Below, one piece after another: positions 6,314-8,346 of a stretch of 8,346 bases of DNA. Position numbers and translations under genes: made by a program. Position 1 is the first letter of the stretch. Each line of letters opens with the position of its first letter. The notes under the pieces were generated by a model that ran no database searches, was not told the DNA's origin, and worked only from the letters and a program-made list of their open reading frames with translations. Source of the stretch: Actinomycetota bacterium (GTDB lineage: Bacteria > Actinomycetota > Humimicrobiia > Humimicrobiales > Humimicrobiaceae); NCBI GenBank assembly GCA_016870675.1, contig VGAU01000067.1, positions 1-8,346 of the forward strand, read 5' to 3'.

Positions 6314-8346
6314 TTAATTACCATAGATTCGATTTGCAAAAAGCAGTATCTTATCAGTGTAGATGTTTGAAGGCGCCCATCTAGCATTTAAGGTACCAAT
6401 AGTGGTGTTTCCATTAAAGTAATGGGAATCTGAATGTCTGGGATCGTAAGTTTTTGAACAATACTCATTTATATGAGATGGATATACATACCATGCTAAA
6501 TGGGCATAATGAGCTATGATACCCAATTCTTCAGAATCAAACCTGCAGCCAACTGCATCAGGACCGGTAACTCCCAGGCCACAGAAGTTATTCCATTCAG
6601 GCTTAGCTATTCCTCCGAATTCTAGAAATCCTGTTTCATGGCACATCATAGCCCACGCTATATCAGCCCTGATATTAAATGCTTGCCCCCATTTTATATA
6701 TAATGGAGCCAGTCTTCTAGCCCAATTTACTTTAGATGAACTTCTAATTTCAAATATCCTAACCAGCTGATCAACAGTTACATCAATATAGCCAACTATA
6801 TTGGTACTATTGGTTATAACTGTTCCTCCACTAACAGAGCTTGTACTTCCAGAGCTGGTGCTTCCAGCATAATTTATGGCAACAGTTACATATTTCCAAC
6901 CAAGATTTGGGTTATAAGCATAAATATAGAGAGTGTGAACTCCATTTGACAATTTAGATCCATTAATACTTAACTTAAAACCACTATTGGTAAAGTTTGC
7001 TTTCCCAAAATTAGAAGCAACATCAGGTCTTGCAATACCATACTGAGCGACACCCAACATGTTTTGCTCACCATTTGCTGGTCCATCATAGACATGTATG
7101 GCTGTAATTCCAGTAGAATTTATAGCACTCTGCTCTACTGCCCAACCAGCTAGTTCAAAGTCACCTGATAGCTGTTGATTAGGAGAAGGCAGGTCAACAT
7201 TTATGAGAGCCTTAGGTTTACCGGAGCTGGCATAGCTTGTACTAGTATTAGCACTGGTATTTGTAGTAGAACTACTAGTAGTGCTCTGATTATTATTAGA
7301 AGTATTCGAACTACCACTATAATTTATGGCAATAGTTGTATATTTCCACCCCAGGTTCTGGTTATAAGCATAAATATAGAGAGTGTGAACTCCATTTGAT
7401 AATTTAAAGCCATCAATACTTAACTTAAAACCACAATTTGTTAAATTATTTTTACCAAAATAATCAGCTACATCTTTTCTTGGTATTCCATAAGTAGCGA
7501 CACCCAACATGTTTGGCTCTCCATTTGCTGGTCCATCATAGACATGTATGGCTGTAATTCCTGTAGAATTTATAGCACTCTGCTCTACTGCCCAACCAGC
7601 TAGTTCAAAGCTACCTGATACCTGTTGATTATTTTTTAGTGAATCTATGTTAATTAATACTTTTTGTGTCCCTGAACTATTATAATTCTGATTAGAAGTA
7701 CTGTTATCAGTGGTATTTGTAGTATTAGTTTCTACTGTTCCCTGTACCGGAGTACTTATACTGTTATCCTGATTTCCAACATTGCTACCATCATTTAATA
7801 CATTTACCTTTACAGTGATATAAGCCCATCCTAATTGTTCATTATGCGCATATACATACAGAACATGGGTACCCTTTGCTAATCTGCTGCTATTCACCCC
7901 TAAAGTAAACCCACAGTTTGTAAAATTAGCTTTACCGAAGGATTGTGCAACATCAGGCCTGGCAATACCATAAGTAGCAATTCCTACCTGATTTTTAGCA
8001 CCTGCAGCAGGACCATCATATACATGTACAGCAGTTATTTCAGGTGAATTTATTCCACTTTTTTCAACAGCCCAACCTTTCAATTCAAAATTACCACCAA
8101 TTGTTTGGCTGTTTGTTGGTTCGTCTATATTCACAAGAACCCTGGTTGCTTTGTAAGTACCGCCAGCTGTACTACTGCCGGGTGTAATATTTCTAGCATA
8201 ATTACTTATTCCATTAAAAAGCCCACTGGCGATTTTATTTAAAAACCCATCATCTTTAAGTAAATTAGCTTCATCAGGATTTGACAAAAATACACATTCT
8301 ACCAATGCTGCTGTAATCCCTGTATTTTTTATAACTTTAAAATCTG
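6314..8346 (-). CDS. Bifunctional cell-wall hydrolase: amidase end, three Ig-like repeats, glucosaminidase (5' end outside window)
   Basis: The frame is open through the right edge; upstream of the first possible TTG it still reads DFKVIKNTGITAA, so the true start lies outside. LVECVFLSNPDEANLL at the start is the C-terminal end of an Amidase_3 (zinc N-acetylmuramoyl-L-alanine amidase) domain, including its conserved catalytic Glu (codon 8299-8297). Three Ig-like GWAVE repeats follow, separated by Ser/Thr/Asn-rich linkers. The C-terminal ~155 residues (6793-6326) are a glucosaminidase domain: MMCHETGFLEFGG with the likely catalytic Glu (codon 6637-6635), then KPEWNNFCGLGVTGPDAVG, a layout known in peptidoglycan hydrolases. 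The protein should cut both the stem-peptide bond and the glycan strand outside the membrane; the signal peptide would be in the missing part. No LPXTG anchor or terminal membrane helix exists, so retention probably depends on the repeats. Domain calls are firm; biological role (autolysis, separation) is inferred. Confidence 0.92.
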   Translation of the reverse strand, partial: DFKVIKNTGITAALVECVFLSNPDEANLLKDDGFLNKIASGLFNGISNYARNITPGSSTAGGTYKATRVLVNIDEPTNSQTIGGNFELKGWAVEKSGINSPEITAVHVYDGPAAGAKNQVGIATYGIARPDVAQSFGKANFTNCGFTLGVNSSRLAKGTHVLYVYAHNEQLGWAYITVKVNVLNDGSNVGNQDNSISTPVQGTVETNTTNTTDNSTSNQNYNSSGTQKVLINIDSLKNNQQVSGSFELAGWAVEQSAINSTGITAIHVYDGPANGEPNMLGVATYGIPRKDVADYFGKNNLTNCGFKLSIDGFKLSNGVHTLYIYAYNQNLGWKYTTIAINYSGSSNTSNNNQSTTSSSTTNTSANTSTSYASSGKPKALINVDLPSPNQQLSGDFELAGWAVEQSAINSTGITAIHVYDGPANGEQNMLGVAQYGIARPDVASNFGKANFTNSGFKLSINGSKLSNGVHTLYIYAYNPNLGWKYVTVAINYAGSTSSGSTSSVSGGTVITNSTNIVGYIDVTVDQLVRIFEIRSSSKVNWARRLAPLYIKWGQAFNIRADIAWAMMCHETGFLEFGGIAKPEWNNFCGLGVTGPDAVGCRFDSEELGIIAHYAHLAWYVYPSHINEYCSKTYDPRHSDSHYFNGNTTIGTLNARWAPSNIYTDKILLFANRIYGN
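6872..7210 (-). repeat. Ig-like GWAVE repeat 3 of the wall hydrolase
   Basis: About 113 residues running from ALINVDLPSPNQQ to YVTVAIN. It contains the repeat hallmarks ELAGWAVEQS, ITAIHVYDGPANG, YGIARPDVA, FGKANFTN and HTLYIYAYNPNLGW. By hand it differs from repeat 2 at 22 of 113 positions, and the two share long identical DNA runs at a constant 450-base offset. The cysteine present at the N-C-GF position of repeats 1 and 2 is a serine here. Confidence 0.88.
7322..7660 (-). repeat. Ig-like GWAVE repeat 2 of the wall hydrolase
   Basis: About 113 residues from VLINIDSLKNNQQ to YTTIAIN. It has the same hallmarks as repeat 3 (ELAGWAVEQS, AIHVYDGPANG, YIYAYNQNLGW). The middle is variant: GIPRKDVADYFGKNNLTN, where repeats 1 and 3 both have GIARPDVA with FGKANFTN. 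Ser/Thr/Asn-rich linkers flank it on both sides. Confidence 0.88.
7802..8140 (-). repeat. Ig-like GWAVE repeat 1 of the wall hydrolase
   Basis: About 113 residues from VLVNIDEPTNSQT to YITVKVN, the most divergent of the three copies (LKGWAVEKS, AVHVYDGPAAGAK, YGIARPDVA, FGKANFTNCGF, LYVYAHNEQLGW). It follows a short Gly/Ser/Thr linker after the amidase end. The pattern 'ID-P-GxxhxGxFxhxGWAh' with a later 'RPDV' and 'FxNxGF' is, from memory, a widespread Ig-like surface-protein module; I do not assign a family accession. Confidence 0.85.

Noticed and set aside
6516..6770. Plus-strand open frame of 84 codons opposite the glucosaminidase domain
   Set aside because: It is antisense to a conserved catalytic domain and has no start context or homology signal of its own.
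7175..7399. Plus-strand open frame of 74 codons across the repeats
   Set aside because: It is antisense to the Ser/Thr linker; its Ile/Thr/Ser richness is explained by that low-complexity region.
6314..8305. Reading the wall hydrolase as a complete gene starting at the TTG at 8305
   Set aside because: The frame continues to the edge with KVIKNTGITAA, which belongs to the amidase domain. A start at 8305 would begin in the middle of a conserved strand, next to the catalytic Glu.

Overview
This is an AT-rich window with every gene on the minus strand, so transcription runs from high to low coordinates. There is one visible break, an 89-base gap at 6225-6313. I see no rRNA, tRNA, CRISPR array, insertion sequence or phage gene. 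Only short spacers separate the genes, so no stretch above 300 bases is empty.

Region 1 (8346-6314) is the 3' part of a large peptidoglycan hydrolase. Its 5' end lies beyond the right edge. In order it has the last part of an N-acetylmuramoyl-L-alanine amidase domain (Amidase_3 type), three Ig-like repeats carrying a GWAVE motif joined by Ser/Thr/Asn-rich linkers, and a C-terminal endo-beta-N-acetylglucosaminidase domain. This layout parallels staphylococcal Atl (amidase, repeats, glucosaminidase) but is built from different modules.

Region 2 (6313-1) is a compact surface-polysaccharide operon. It appears to start from an extended -10 promoter in the gap. The order is: coiled-coil SAM methyltransferase, ABC-2 permease (Wzm type), ABC ATPase with a Wzt-like C-terminal domain, GT2 glycosyltransferase with an extra C-terminal beta-rich domain, GT4 glycosyltransferase, and the N-terminal part of a second GT4 cut by the left edge. 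Spacing between genes runs from a 4-base overlap to 9 bases, which suggests co-transcription and translational coupling.

Working model (inference): the glycosyltransferases build a glycan on a lipid carrier at the inner face of the membrane. The methyltransferase may cap it. The Wzt C-terminal domain may recognise the finished chain, and the Wzm/Wzt pair exports it. This is the logic of E. coli O9a and related ABC-transporter-dependent O-antigens, where WbdD is the capping enzyme. The adjacent hydrolase would remodel the wall to which such a glycan may attach.

The organism is probably a low-GC bacterium, possibly monoderm (Firmicutes-like or a low-GC actinobacterial or candidate-phylum lineage), judged from the modular autolysin and from codon choice (frequent ATA, AGA and AGG). 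A diderm cannot be excluded, because Wzm/Wzt systems are common there.
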